The notes beneath the pieces were generated by a model. That model ran no database searches. It was not told where the DNA came from and saw only the letters and a list, made by a program, of their open reading frames with translations. Positions 1 to 8,248 of a stretch of 64,000 nucleotides of DNA are shown here, piece after piece. Numbering within the stretch: the stretch's first letter is position 1; the number at the start of each line of letters is the position of its first letter. Source of the stretch: Paenibacillus typhae (GTDB lineage: Bacteria > Bacillota > Bacilli > Paenibacillales > Paenibacillaceae); contig NZ_FNDX01000029.1 of the NCBI RefSeq assembly GCF_900099765.1, forward strand, positions 1-64,000, given 5' to 3'. Both the position numbers and the translations under genes were made by a program.

Positions 1-278
1 TCACGCAGAAGCTCGATCTCTAGATCTTTTTCGCCTAGGAGTTTAATCGCAGTGTCCATCTTGTCCTCTAACTCCTGAACACGTTTTGCATCTTCGATAC
101 GTTCGCTAACAGAGGGTGTTGCCTGCTCACCGAATCGTTCTTTGTAGAACTTCACCCAGTTCGCAATCGTGCTCGGAGAAACTGAATACTTACGGGCAAG
201 GAAAGATATCTTTGTTCCATTAATCGCTTCTTGGGCAACTTTGATCCGTTGTTCGTCGTACAACTTATTGCTCTTCAT
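1..278 (-). CDS. IS3-family transposase OrfA, partial (runs off left edge)
   Basis: The minus frame opening at 278 (an ATG also lies at 287) encodes about 92 residues beginning MKSNKLYDEQRIKVAQEAI. It contains a helix-turn-helix of the HTH_Tnp_1/OrfA type (LARKYSVSPSTIANWVKFY) followed by a heptad-rich stretch like the OrfA leucine zipper. In IS3 elements OrfA binds the ends and is fused to the DDE OrfB by frameshifting; OrfB would lie to the left, outside the window. The start at 278 is favoured by the AGGGGATGAGG stretch just upstream. The element's end must lie between 279 and 551, where there is no gene, but I could not fix the terminal repeat. Whether the copy is intact cannot be judged. 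Confidence 0.8.
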   Translation of the reverse strand, partial: MKSNKLYDEQRIKVAQEAINGTKISFLARKYSVSPSTIANWVKFYKERFGEQATPSVSERIEDAKRVQELEDKMDTAIKLLGEKDLEIELLR

Positions 279-551
279 GTTCCTCATCCCCTTCTCTATT
301 AGTGTACCTTATGCATCTTGAGGACTCCAATTCGATTAGGGGGCTTGAGAGAAACGGTGAATTTGCCCTGATATAGGTGTACAAAGTGCAGTTAAAGTTG
401 AAACGGCAGGGGAACCGCTCATCTAGTTCTCAAACCTAACCACATTCCTGCAGCCAGTCGCGTCCGTCTCACCCCGCCACAGCCGTACCTCCACCCTGAG
501 CAATATTTCAAACCCTGCAATAGAAGCTACTCCACCACACTGGCCTTATTT

Positions 552-1616
552 TCACAGATTCAAAAACGCCTCGTCGCTTTCAGTTCCACCGGACAGCAGA
601 CCGCTTCCGGACAGCCAGTCAGCGACCCGGGACCATGACTCAGAAGTCTGGTATCCGAAGGGCTGGTCCCCGGCGTCCATCAGGGGCAGCAAGATGTCCA
701 GGCTCCGGCTCTCGATCTGCGGATCGAGCGGGGCCGTGCTGTCCTCGTGGGCCAGCAGAATATCGAGAGCTTCCTTCGGGTGATCCTGCACGAACTGCTG
801 TCCTTTGCGGGCCGCGTTCATGAATTTGCTGTAGTAGTCCTTGGATTCCTGCAGACCCTGCTCACCGGCAACCAGCACCAGCTCGTAATAGTCAGGCACT
901 CCGAAGGCTGTAGGGTCGATCGAAGTTACCGGATGGTTCTCCTTGTCCAGTATCAGCTGCTCGTGATTGATGAAGCCGCCAATGATCGCATCAACGCGGC
1001 CTGCGGTAATGGCTGGAATCAGGTCAAAGCCGACATCGACCATCGCAATCGACTGCGGATCACCGCCGTCATGCTCCACCATGGTCCGCAGCATGGCTTC
1101 ATAGAGAGGAATGGAGGAGTAGCCTGCGGTTTTACCGGCAAGCTCCTTGGGGCTCTTGATGCCGCTGTCTGCCGGAACAAGCAGATGATTGAGCGGATGA
1201 CGGACAAGCGCGGCAACGGATACAACGGGAATTTCCTCTGAACGGGCCATCAGCACCTGGGGCTGATAGCTGAGGGCGAGATCAACCTTGCCCGCGGCGG
1301 CCAGCTTCAGGGCATCGTTGCTGTCGGCAGGCATTTGTAGCACCACTTCTAGTCCTTCCTCGGCAAAATAACCCTTTTCCTGAGCAGCATACAGAAAAGA
1401 ATGCACAGCATTCGGATACCAGTCCAGCATGACTGTCATCTTGTGCAGCTGCCCGCTGGCATTGCCTGAGGCAGCATCCGTGGAGGGATCCGCTGCATTT
1501 GATCCGCTGCAGCCGCTGATGACAGCAAGCAGGCTGGTCAGGACCAGCAGTGCGGCTTTTACGCGCAGATTTCTTTTTCTTTTGGATGATTTGTTACAGA
1601 TGGGATTAGGGCTCAT
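552..1616 (-). CDS. thiY: ABC transporter substrate-binding lipoprotein for a thiamine pyrimidine precursor (ThiY-like)
   Basis: This 354-residue protein has a basic N-terminus, a hydrophobic segment and a lipobox (VISGC, near residue 36), so it should be a lipid-anchored binding protein. The mature part has NMT1/THI5-like features: MLDWYPNAVHSFLYAAQEKGYF, AGKVDLALSYQ, and an ITAGRVDAIIGGF motif. NMT1-like binding proteins that sit with a permease and ATPase behind a TPP riboswitch usually bind hydroxymethylpyrimidine or formylaminopyrimidine. It is the last gene of a three-gene operon and its ATG overlaps the stop of the permease gene (ATGA, 1613-1616), which suggests translational coupling. 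Exact ligand is inferred from context. Confidence 0.85.
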   Translation of the reverse strand: MSPNPICNKSSKRKRNLRVKAALLVLTSLLAVISGCSGSNAADPSTDAASGNASGQLHKMTVMLDWYPNAVHSFLYAAQEKGYFAEEGLEVVLQMPADSNDALKLAAAGKVDLALSYQPQVLMARSEEIPVVSVAALVRHPLNHLLVPADSGIKSPKELAGKTAGYSSIPLYEAMLRTMVEHDGGDPQSIAMVDVGFDLIPAITAGRVDAIIGGFINHEQLILDKENHPVTSIDPTAFGVPDYYELVLVAGEQGLQESKDYYSKFMNAARKGQQFVQDHPKEALDILLAHEDSTAPLDPQIESRSLDILLPLMDAGDQPFGYQTSESWSRVADWLSGSGLLSGGTESDEAFLNL

Positions 1617-2389
1617 CGTCGTAAACCTCTTTTCTTTACAATAATTTGTTCAGCAGCGCAGACACTCAGGAACAGCAGGACTCCCAGAACAGAGAGCAGG
1701 AAGACAGCGGCGAACAGCTCTGCGCTGTGCAGATTGCCGGCCATCCGGCGGCTGTAATAGCCTAGGCCCCGGCTGCCTCCGAGCCATTCACCGATGGTGG
1801 CTCCAATGACGCAATAGACAATCGACAGCTTCAGTCCGGAGAAATAGGCGGGCAGCGCCAGCGGAATCTGCGTTTTGACCAGCAGCTGCCGGCGGCTGGC
1901 ACCAAGAGTCAGCAGGAGCTCCTTGTATTGCTCCCCGCTTTTATACAGTCCGTCGTAGGTGCCGACTACAACCGGGAAGAAGGCGGTCAGAAAAACAACG
2001 GCAATTTTGCCCCCGAGTGAATAGCCGAACCACATAATCAGGATCGGGGAGAGCGCAATCAGCGGAATGGTCTGGCTGACAATCAGCAGCGGATACACCG
2101 CTTTGGCCAGCGGCCGGAACAGATGCATCCCCAGTCCCAGCAGTGTGCCGCAGCCTGCGGATAAGAGGAAGCCGAGCAGGATTTCCTGCAGGGTGGCCGG
2201 CAAATGCACACCTAGCAGCAAAGTCCGGTGTTCCAGCAGCGCGGCCCAGACTGAGGAAGGTGCAGGCAGGATGAACGCGGCAACCTCACCGAACCGCACA
2301 ATGACTTCCCAGACCACGATGATCACCAGTACCAGCAGTGCCGCAGGGGCATAGTTATGAAGAAGCCGTTTAATGCGCAATGCTCTCAT
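1613..2389 (-). CDS. thiX: ABC transporter permease, thiamine precursor importer (ThiX-like)
   Basis: This 258-residue protein has about six membrane segments and the binding-protein-dependent permease EAA loop (KSGEQYKELLLTLGASRRQ, then a G and LPLALPAYFSG). It belongs to the SsuC/TauC/ThiX-type permeases that pair with NMT1-like binding proteins. Its 5' end overlaps the 3' end of the ATPase gene by 20 bases and its stop overlaps the start of the binding-protein gene, so all three are translated from one message. It should form the membrane channel for the pyrimidine precursor. The operon carries no biosynthetic gene, so the assignment rests on family and riboswitch. Confidence 0.85.
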   Translation of the reverse strand: MRALRIKRLLHNYAPAALLVLVIIVVWEVIVRFGEVAAFILPAPSSVWAALLEHRTLLLGVHLPATLQEILLGFLLSAGCGTLLGLGMHLFRPLAKAVYPLLIVSQTIPLIALSPILIMWFGYSLGGKIAVVFLTAFFPVVVGTYDGLYKSGEQYKELLLTLGASRRQLLVKTQIPLALPAYFSGLKLSIVYCVIGATIGEWLGGSRGLGYYSRRMAGNLHSAELFAAVFLLSVLGVLLFLSVCAAEQIIVKKRGLRR

Positions 2390-3128
2390 ACAGCCTCCGC
2401 TCCAGCCCTTCCCGCAGCTGCATAAACTGCGGCTGATAGATCAGCTCTCCGTGCCTTGGCCGCGGCAGCGGCACAGCAATCTCCTGCAGGCTTCCGCCAT
2501 GCATGAGACAGATCCGGTCACTGAGCAGCAGTGCCTCCTCCAGATCATGGGTGATGAACAGCACCGTCCGTCCGAGGCTGCTCCACAGCTGCAGCAGCCA
2601 GCGGTGCAGTCCGCGCTTGGTCAGGGCATCAAGCGCTCCGAAAGGCTCATCAAGCAGCAGCAGCTCACTCCCTGCGGACAGCGTCCGGGCAAGGGCAATC
2701 CGCTGGCGCATGCCGCCGGACAGCTCCTCCGGATAAGCATTCTCCGTGCCGGCAAGGCCGAGACTATGCAGCAGGCTGCGGATCTGCTGTACGGCAGCCG
2801 CTTTGCTGCCGCTCCGCTTCAGCTCCCACGCCAGCAGGCAATTGTCCAGCACGGTTCTCCACGGCAGCAGCAGATCCTGCTGCGGCATATACCCGATCTT
2901 TCCAAGCCGGGCAGCGCTGCCGTTTGCCGGCTTGCCTCCGAATGAAATGTCCCCGCCTGAAGGTTCAAGCAGCCCGGCGATGATGCGGAGCAGGGTGCTT
3001 TTACCGCAGCCGCTGGCCCCGACCAGGGAAATAAATTCTCCCTTCTGTACGTTCAGGGACAGCCCTTCGATAACAGGCCCGCCTGACCCGGCGCCATAGG
3101 AATAGCTTAGATTAGTAATCGAGAGCAT
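2370..3128 (-). CDS. thiZ: ABC transporter ATP-binding protein, thiamine precursor importer (ThiZ-like)
   Basis: This 252-residue ATPase has Walker A GASGCGKST (37-45), the signature LSGGMRQRIA (136-145), Walker B LLLLDEP (156-162) and the H-loop His (about 194). It is in the NitT/TauT/SsuB group. It is the first gene of the operon; a strong AAGGAGGT site lies 12 bases before its ATG. The message leader carries the TPP riboswitch and terminator, so expression should fall when thiamine pyrophosphate is plentiful. Confidence 0.87.
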   Translation of the reverse strand: MLSITNLSYSYGAGSGGPVIEGLSLNVQKGEFISLVGASGCGKSTLLRIIAGLLEPSGGDISFGGKPANGSAARLGKIGYMPQQDLLLPWRTVLDNCLLAWELKRSGSKAAAVQQIRSLLHSLGLAGTENAYPEELSGGMRQRIALARTLSAGSELLLLDEPFGALDALTKRGLHRWLLQLWSSLGRTVLFITHDLEEALLLSDRICLMHGGSLQEIAVPLPRPRHGELIYQPQFMQLREGLERRLYESIAH

Positions 3129-3172
3129 AGCAGTCTAGTTTACCTCCTTGAATTACGAAAGACCTTGAACGC

Positions 3173-3211
3173 AAAAAGACCTCTTCATTTCCGGAGGAAA
3201 TAAAGAGGTCT
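3173..3211 (-). terminator. Intrinsic terminator of the TPP riboswitch
   Basis: On the minus strand a long stem (AGACCTCTTTATTTCC paired with GGAAATGAAGAGGTCT) is followed directly by TTTTT. It lies between the TPP aptamer and thiZ, the expected place of a riboswitch expression platform. Confidence 0.85.
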
Positions 3212-3257
3212 GAAAGATACAGTCTGTCGGCTGGATACAGACAATGCTGATCGTTCC

Positions 3258-3345
3258 TGCTCCACTTCCCTCCGCTGGTATGATCCAGATCAGGTTCCAA
3301 GGGTCCGGAGCTTAGCTCCGTCTCAGTCGGCCGACTCCCCTAGTG
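3258..3345 (-). promoter_or_regulatory. TPP riboswitch (THI element)
   Basis: Read on the minus strand the element has the hallmark segments ACTAGGGGAG at the 5' end, CTGAGAC, then CCTTGGAACCTGATCTGGAT, and GCGGAGGGAAGTGG near the 3' end. These match the conserved core of the TPP aptamer. It precedes the terminator at 3173-3211 and the thiZXY genes, so binding of TPP should favour termination. Confidence 0.95.
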
Positions 3346-3382
3346 AAATAAAAGATGCTTATTCAATTCGCAATTGCTAATT

Positions 3383-3410
3383 AATATACCATAACCTGGC
3401 GGTTTGTAAA
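3383..3410 (-). promoter_or_regulatory. Putative sigma-A promoter of the thi operon
   Basis: On the minus strand TTTACA (3410-3405) and TATATT (3388-3383) are separated by 16 bases and lie just upstream of the riboswitch. Confidence 0.55.
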
Positions 3411-3417
3411 GAGAGGC

Positions 3418-4035
3418 TTACTGCCCTTTTTGAATGCCGGTTACGAACAGGGCGAAAATACCGTCCGTAATCTGCTCCTTCGTTGAGCCGTGCTGCTTCA
3501 TCTGATACAGGTACAAATCCGGGCTTAGCACTGCAATCAGAGCCGTGGCTGTAAACTGCGGATCAACCGGACTGATCTCTCCTCCGGCGGCAGCGCGTCT
3601 GAGCAGCTGGGTCAGAAACTCGTTCAGCCTGCGGAAAAAAGGGTGTTCAAACTGGGTAAGCTGCTTCTTGCCGGTAAACTCTGATTTGATCAGCTGCAGC
3701 AGCTCGGCATGCTGTTCGATAAACCCGACAATCCGGCTGATGCTGCTCCGCAGGTGATCAAGAGCAGCCTTATCTGCCTGCGGCAGAGCCAGCTCATTTT
3801 CCAGACTGAGCAGAAACCGGTCCGTGCTGTCGCGCAGCAGTAATGAACAGATTTCACCTTTATCAGAAAACCGGCGGTACAGTGAGCCTTGGCCGATACC
3901 GGCCCGCTTGGCGATGGCGTACATATTGACAGCCTCCAGCCCGTTTGCGGTGAACAGCTCTCGTGCAGCCTCTAAGATACGCTCCTTATACGGGTCGGGT
4001 GCGGCGGATGGGACAATAGGTTTAGAAGGGGTCAT
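3418..4035 (-). CDS. TetR/AcrR-family repressor, divergent to a drug exporter
   Basis: The protein (about 205 residues) has an N-terminal TetR DNA-binding domain: ILEAARELFTANGLEAVNMYAIAKRAGIGQG... with the usual GSLYRRFSDK turn. The C-terminal ligand domain is variable. I start at ATG 4035 because AAAGGA lies at the right distance; an ATG at 4053 would add six residues but has no ribosome site. It is transcribed away from the MFS gene, and two identical palindromes in the shared region (4096-4109, 4130-4143) are the likely operators. It probably represses the exporter, and perhaps itself, until a drug or metabolite binds. Confidence 0.85.
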   Translation of the reverse strand: MTPSKPIVPSAAPDPYKERILEAARELFTANGLEAVNMYAIAKRAGIGQGSLYRRFSDKGEICSLLLRDSTDRFLLSLENELALPQADKAALDHLRSSISRIVGFIEQHAELLQLIKSEFTGKKQLTQFEHPFFRRLNEFLTQLLRRAAAGGEISPVDPQFTATALIAVLSPDLYLYQMKQHGSTKEQITDGIFALFVTGIQKGQ

Positions 4036-4086
4036 GGCTGTTCCTTTCGGCATAGGTAGTATTTAGCATAGATAAACAAGAATTTA

Positions 4087-4115
4087 TTGACACAGCGGAC
4101 AATTGTCCGTAGACT
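4087..4115 (+). promoter_or_regulatory. Promoter of the MFS exporter gene
   Basis: A perfect -35 TTGACA (4087-4092) and TAGACT (4110-4115, 4 of 6) are 17 bases apart. The whole spacer is filled by operator 1, so repressor binding should exclude RNA polymerase. Confidence 0.6.
4096..4109. promoter_or_regulatory. TetR operator 1 (perfect palindrome)
   Basis: CGGACAATTGTCCG is a perfect 14-bp palindrome lying between the -35 and -10 boxes of the exporter promoter. An identical copy occurs 34 bp downstream. Confidence 0.75.
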
Positions 4116-4129
4116 GTTAAGGGATTATA

Positions 4130-4143
4130 CGGACAATTGTCCG
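4130..4143. promoter_or_regulatory. TetR operator 2 (perfect palindrome)
   Basis: A second exact copy of CGGACAATTGTCCG, in the expected 5' leader of the exporter message. The 34-bp centre spacing puts both sites roughly on one face of the helix (about 3.2 turns). Confidence 0.75.
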
Positions 4144-4215
4144 CAAACACATTATATAAAGAGAAGAGTGCAGCGGTCAACGGTGTTGAACCTGCACTGG
4201 CATAGGAGGAGTAAG

Positions 4216-5733
4216 ATGATGCAAGGAGTAATCAAGGAGGATGCAGAGTTCCGGCTGTCCGGAATTCTGGTGCCGCTGCTGGCAATCATATTCGGTGTAT
4301 TTATGGTTGTCCTTGACAGCACGGCGATGAATGTGGCGTTATCTACGCTGGTTGAAGACTTTCATACCAATCTGACAACACTGCAGTGGATCGTAACCGG
4401 TTATATGCTGGCACAGGCTTCGGTCATTCCATTGTCCGGCTGGCTGTCTGACCGCTTCGGGGCCAAAACCGTCTTTCTGACTGCAGTAGTGGTATTCACA
4501 ATAGGTTCCATTCTGTGTGCTACACCAAACAGTGCAGAATGGCTGATTGCTTTCCGGGTGCTGCAGGGGCTCGGCGGCGGCTGCGTTTTGCCGGTAGGCA
4601 TGGCCTATGTATACAGGCTCGCGCCCAAGAGCAAGGTCGGCATTGTAATGGGCATTATGGGTATTCCGGTGCTGTTCGCTCCGGCCATCGGGCCGGTTCT
4701 GTCCGGCTGGCTGGTCCAGTATCATTCATGGAGATGGATCTTCCTGATCAATATCCCGATCGGCATCATCTGCCTGCTAATTGGCCTGCGCAAGCTGCCG
4801 AATGCTAAGCGAGGACAGGTACCGGGAATGGATAAGCTGGGGATGATCCTCGGGCCGCTGGCCTTTGCCTCTCTGACCTACGGGGTCAGTCAGGGAGCGG
4901 AAAGCTGGTCCTCCAATAAAACACTGATCGGACTTGCGCTGGGACTGGCGGCGCTGATTGCTTTTGTCATCGCCGAGCTGCGTTCCAGGACGCCGCTGCT
5001 GGAGCTGCGTATCCTGCGCTCGGTTGATTTCACCACAGGCATTCTGGTCCAGTGGATCGCCCAGTTCGGTTTGTACGGAGCCCTGTTCCTGCTTCCGCAG
5101 TTTCTGCAGCAGGCCCGCGGCTTCGGTGCTTTTGACACCGGACTGACGCTGCTCCCGCAGGCGATTGCCTCCGGTCTGATGATGCCGGTAGCGGGTATTC
5201 TTTTTGACAAAATCGGGGTGCGCTGGCTCGTCGTCTGCGGCCTCAGCCTTGTCTCCGGTGCGCTGTATCAGTATTCCCATGTGGATCTGACTACAGAGAG
5301 CCGGGATCTGATCGTACCGCTGATCATGTGCGGAGCAGGAATGGGGATGATGATGATGCCGATGAATACCCACCTGCTGAATAAAGCGCCCATTCATCTG
5401 GTCAACCGGGTGACTTCGCTGACCAACTCGATGCAGCAGGTGATCAACTCACTTGCGGTATCGACGCTGGTTACCATTCTTACCTCGAGAGCAGCGTCCC
5501 GCGGTGCCGAAATGCAGGCAGCTGCTGCCGCATCCGGCGTTGATCCTGCCAAAGCTTCACCTGAAGTGCTGAAGCAGGCCACACAGACGGTAATGGCTCA
5601 GGGCTTTGCCGATACCTTCCACATCATGATTTTTGTCGCCTTGGGGGGAGCTGTGCTCGGACTGCTGCTGCGCAGAGGGCGTAGAGGCGGAGAGGGTGAA
5701 TCCAGACCGCAGACCGAAATGATGCACGGTTAA
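4216..5733 (+). CDS. DHA2-family MFS multidrug exporter (EmrB/QacA type)
   Basis: The 505-residue protein is highly hydrophobic with about 14 membrane segments. It has the charged VVLDSTAMNVALSTL motif of TM1 in DHA2 proton antiporters, motif A (GWLSDRFGAK), and the antiporter motif C region (GIPVLFAPAIGPVLSGWL). It should export drugs or cations in exchange for protons. I choose the ATG at 4216 because GGAGG lies just upstream; the longer frame starting with TTG at 4087 begins on the -35 box and cannot be real. Control by the divergent TetR is shown by the two operators. The substrate cannot be told from sequence. Confidence 0.88.
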   Translation: MMQGVIKEDAEFRLSGILVPLLAIIFGVFMVVLDSTAMNVALSTLVEDFHTNLTTLQWIVTGYMLAQASVIPLSGWLSDRFGAKTVFLTAVVVFTIGSILCATPNSAEWLIAFRVLQGLGGGCVLPVGMAYVYRLAPKSKVGIVMGIMGIPVLFAPAIGPVLSGWLVQYHSWRWIFLINIPIGIICLLIGLRKLPNAKRGQVPGMDKLGMILGPLAFASLTYGVSQGAESWSSNKTLIGLALGLAALIAFVIAELRSRTPLLELRILRSVDFTTGILVQWIAQFGLYGALFLLPQFLQQARGFGAFDTGLTLLPQAIASGLMMPVAGILFDKIGVRWLVVCGLSLVSGALYQYSHVDLTTESRDLIVPLIMCGAGMGMMMMPMNTHLLNKAPIHLVNRVTSLTNSMQQVINSLAVSTLVTILTSRAASRGAEMQAAAAASGVDPAKASPEVLKQATQTVMAQGFADTFHIMIFVALGGAVLGLLLRRGRRGGEGESRPQTEMMHG

Positions 5734-5753
5734 CGAAAAGAAAGCTTTGACTG

Positions 5754-5794
5754 AAAATCCCTGCTGACCTGAATGGGCCGGCGGGGATTTTTTT
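5754..5794 (+). terminator. Terminator after the MFS gene
   Basis: AATCCCTGC pairs with GCGGGGATT, followed by seven T residues. Confidence 0.75.
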
Positions 5795-5890
5795 GCGCTG
5801 CTGACGCTGGAGAGGGAGAAGAACAGGTTTTTGGGGCATGATAACTTCAAACGATATCACCGCCAAACACAGCCTGAGGAGGAACAAACC

Positions 5891-6724
5891 ATGAAAAAAT
5901 GGGCTCTGGCCCCGCTGCTGCTGCTGGGAATGCTGCTTGCAGCCTGCGGAACCAGTGATAACAAGGATAGAGCTGAAGGAACGACAGGAGGCGCCGATGT
6001 AACGGCTGCCCCTGAGAAGCAGAACAGTCTGGAGACGATAAAGGCCTCAGGCAAGCTGAGGATCGGTACCGAAGGAACCTATTCCCCGTTCACTTATCAT
6101 GCTGCTGACGGAACGCTCACAGGCTTCGATGTGGACATTGCCCGGGAGATAGCCAAACGGATCGGAGTGGAAGCTGAGTTTATCGAGACCCAGTGGGACG
6201 GAATTTTTGCCGGGATGGATGCAAAACGCTTCGATGCTATTTTTAACGAGGTGTCCATTACGGATGAGCGCAAGGTCAAATATGACTTCTCCGAGCCTTA
6301 TGTCATGTCCAAAGCGGTGCTGATTGTCAGCGGAAAAAATACCGACATCAAGAGCTTTGCGGATCTGAAAGGCAAAAAATCCGGCCAGTCGCTGACCAGC
6401 AACCTTTCCGACATCGCCCGTCAGAACGGCGCGGAAATAGTGGCCGTAGAAGGCTTCAATCAGGCCATTGATCTGCTGGTTTCCGGACGGATTGATGCGA
6501 CGGTAAATGACGGGCTCTCCTTTCTGGATCTGAAAAAGCAGAAGCCGGATGTCAAAATTAAGCAGGTGGACGAGATCGCCGAAGGCTCGCAGAGCGCTGC
6601 CGTATTCCTCAAGGGGAATGAGGAGCTGGTGGAGGCGGTGAACGGGGCTCTGGCAGACATGAAGCAGGATGGAACGTATCTGGCGATTTCCGAGAAATAT
6701 TTCGGTGCAGACGTCTCCAAATAA
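5891..6724 (+). CDS. tcyA: Amino-acid (probably L-cystine) ABC transporter binding lipoprotein
   Basis: The 277-residue protein has a lipoprotein signal (LLAACGTS) and a family-3 amino-acid binding fold: GKLRIGTEGTYSPFTYH, GFDVDIAREIAKRIG, QWDGIFAGMDAKRFDAIFN. The QWDG(I/M)xAGLDxxRFD pattern and the partner genes most resemble cystine binders TcyA/FliY. The start at 5891 is set by AGGAGGAAC; the open frame extends further upstream but without a ribosome site. It heads a three-gene operon (binding protein, permease, ATPase). Cystine specificity is inferred from similarity recalled for TcyABC and E. coli TcyJLN, not tested. Confidence 0.75.
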   Translation: MKKWALAPLLLLGMLLAACGTSDNKDRAEGTTGGADVTAAPEKQNSLETIKASGKLRIGTEGTYSPFTYHAADGTLTGFDVDIAREIAKRIGVEAEFIETQWDGIFAGMDAKRFDAIFNEVSITDERKVKYDFSEPYVMSKAVLIVSGKNTDIKSFADLKGKKSGQSLTSNLSDIARQNGAEIVAVEGFNQAIDLLVSGRIDATVNDGLSFLDLKKQKPDVKIKQVDEIAEGSQSAAVFLKGNEELVEAVNGALADMKQDGTYLAISEKYFGADVSK

Positions 6725-6746
6725 ACGCTGGAGGAGCTTCTAAGCG

Positions 6747-7415
6747 ATGGATGACCGTAAGCTGCAAATTTTTATGGATTCGCTGCTGCCCCTGTTCAAG
6801 GCCGGTGTGGCTTATACGATCCCGCTGGCGCTGGTCTCATTCGTGCTGGGCCTGCTGCTTGCAGTTGCTACAGCGCTGGTGAGGCTTTCTTCATGGCGCA
6901 TTCCGGAGCTGATTGCCAGATTCTATGTCTGGATCATCCGCGGAACGCCGCTGCTGGTGCAGCTGTTCATCATCTTTTACGGGCTGCCGTCAGCAGGCAT
7001 TGTGCTTGATCCGTTTATTGCTGCCGTTATCGGCTTTACCTTGAGTGTCGGGGCCTACTCCTCCGAAATTGTCCGTGCCGCCATTTTATCGATTCCCAAA
7101 GGGCAATGGGAGGCTGCGTACTCTGTGGGGATGACCCGGGGACAGGCTCTGCGCAGAATCATCCTGCCCCAGGCGGCGCGGGTGTCGGTTCCGCCGCTTG
7201 CCAATTCTTTTATCAGTCTGGTAAAAGATACTTCGCTTGCGGCCGGCATCACCTATGTTGAGATGTTCCGGACAGCCCAGCAGATCACTGCAACAACCTA
7301 TGAGCCGCTGCTGCTCTATTCCGAAGCTGCGCTATTCTACCTGCTGTTCTGCTCAGTGCTGTCAGGGCTGCAGAATGTGCTCGAAAAACGCTTTGACCGC
7401 TATACGGCAAGATAG
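6747..7415 (+). CDS. tcyB: Amino-acid (probably L-cystine) ABC transporter permease
   Basis: The 222-residue permease is of the HisM/GlnP type with about five membrane segments. Long stretches are typical of cystine permeases (FYVWIIRGTPLLVQLF, SIPKGQWEAAYSVGM, ILPQAARVSVPPLANSF, SLVKDTSLAA) and resemble E. coli TcyL/YecS as I remember it. It is 22 bases downstream of the binding-protein gene and 13 bases before the ATPase gene. Confidence 0.78.
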   Translation: MDDRKLQIFMDSLLPLFKAGVAYTIPLALVSFVLGLLLAVATALVRLSSWRIPELIARFYVWIIRGTPLLVQLFIIFYGLPSAGIVLDPFIAAVIGFTLSVGAYSSEIVRAAILSIPKGQWEAAYSVGMTRGQALRRIILPQAARVSVPPLANSFISLVKDTSLAAGITYVEMFRTAQQITATTYEPLLLYSEAALFYLLFCSVLSGLQNVLEKRFDRYTAR

Positions 7416-7428
7416 GAGGACCGCCCGT

Positions 7429-8181
7429 ATGATCGAAATCAGGGATCTGCATAAGAGCTTTGGGCCGCTGGAGGTGCTTAAAGGCATTAATCTGCGGCTG
7501 GAGCACGGTAAAGTGCTTGTTATCATCGGTCCTTCAGGTTCCGGCAAAACAACCCTGCTGCGCTGCTTCAATCTGCTGGAGCTGCCCGATCAGGGCATTC
7601 TCACTGTTGCCGGAACAGAGATACGATTCGCCGAAAAAGCCAAAATTCCCCGCAAGACGGTCCTGGGTCTGCGTCAAAAGACAGGAATGGTCTTCCAGTC
7701 CTATAACCTGTTTCCGCATATGACGGCTCTTGGCAATGTGATGGAGGGACAGATTACAGTGCAGAGGCGTTCCCGGGAGGAAGCGCGAAGCCGGGGACTC
7801 GAGCTTCTGGGCAAGGTGGGATTGTCGGACAAGGCGGAGGCTTATCCCCATCAGCTGTCCGGCGGGCAGCAGCAGCGGGTGGCTATCGCCCGGGCAATGG
7901 CGGTGGAGCCGGAGGTTCTTCTCTTTGATGAGCCGACCTCTGCACTTGATCCGGAGCTGGTTGGTGAGGTGCTGAAGGTGATCAGGCAGCTTGCTTCTGA
8001 AGGGATGACGATGGTCATTGTGACCCATGAAATGAAATTTGCCGCAGATGTTGCCGATCTGATTGTGCTGATGGATCAGGGATTCATTCTGGAACAGGGG
8101 AGTCCGCAGCAGGTGCTGAAGCAATCGCAGAATCCGCGTGTCCGCCAGTTCCTGAACAGATTGAGCGGAGACGAACAATAA
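7429..8181 (+). CDS. tcyC: Amino-acid (probably L-cystine) ABC transporter ATP-binding protein
   Basis: The 250-residue ATPase has Walker A GPSGSGKTT, the Q-loop FQSYNLFPH, the signature LSGGQQQRVAIARA, Walker B VLLFDEPTSALDPE and the H-loop VIVTHEM. This is the polar amino-acid uptake (GlnQ/TcyC) group. The start at ATG 7429 follows AGGAGGACC; the open frame reaches back into the permease gene but in the wrong frame for it. A strong terminator follows at once, closing the operon. Confidence 0.8.
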   Translation: MIEIRDLHKSFGPLEVLKGINLRLEHGKVLVIIGPSGSGKTTLLRCFNLLELPDQGILTVAGTEIRFAEKAKIPRKTVLGLRQKTGMVFQSYNLFPHMTALGNVMEGQITVQRRSREEARSRGLELLGKVGLSDKAEAYPHQLSGGQQQRVAIARAMAVEPEVLLFDEPTSALDPELVGEVLKVIRQLASEGMTMVIVTHEMKFAADVADLIVLMDQGFILEQGSPQQVLKQSQNPRVRQFLNRLSGDEQ

Positions 8182-8182
8182 A

Positions 8183-8214
8183 AGGCAGTCCGGGAAAAGC
8201 CGGACTGCCTTTTT
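8183..8214 (+). terminator. Terminator after the amino-acid transporter operon
   Basis: AAGGCAGTCCGG, loop GAAAAG, CCGGACTGCC, then TTTTT. Confidence 0.85.
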
Positions 8215-8248
8215 ACGGCCTGAGCACCTCATTTACAGGATGATCAGG

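Noticed and set aside
279-551. Terminal inverted repeat of the IS3 element
   Set aside because: Several CA-ending stretches are possible (for example near 400) but without the other end none can be confirmed.
4087-4215. Longer N-terminus for the MFS exporter starting with TTG
   Set aside because: The TTG is the -35 box; the palindromic operators fall inside the extension; ATG 4216 has GGAGG.
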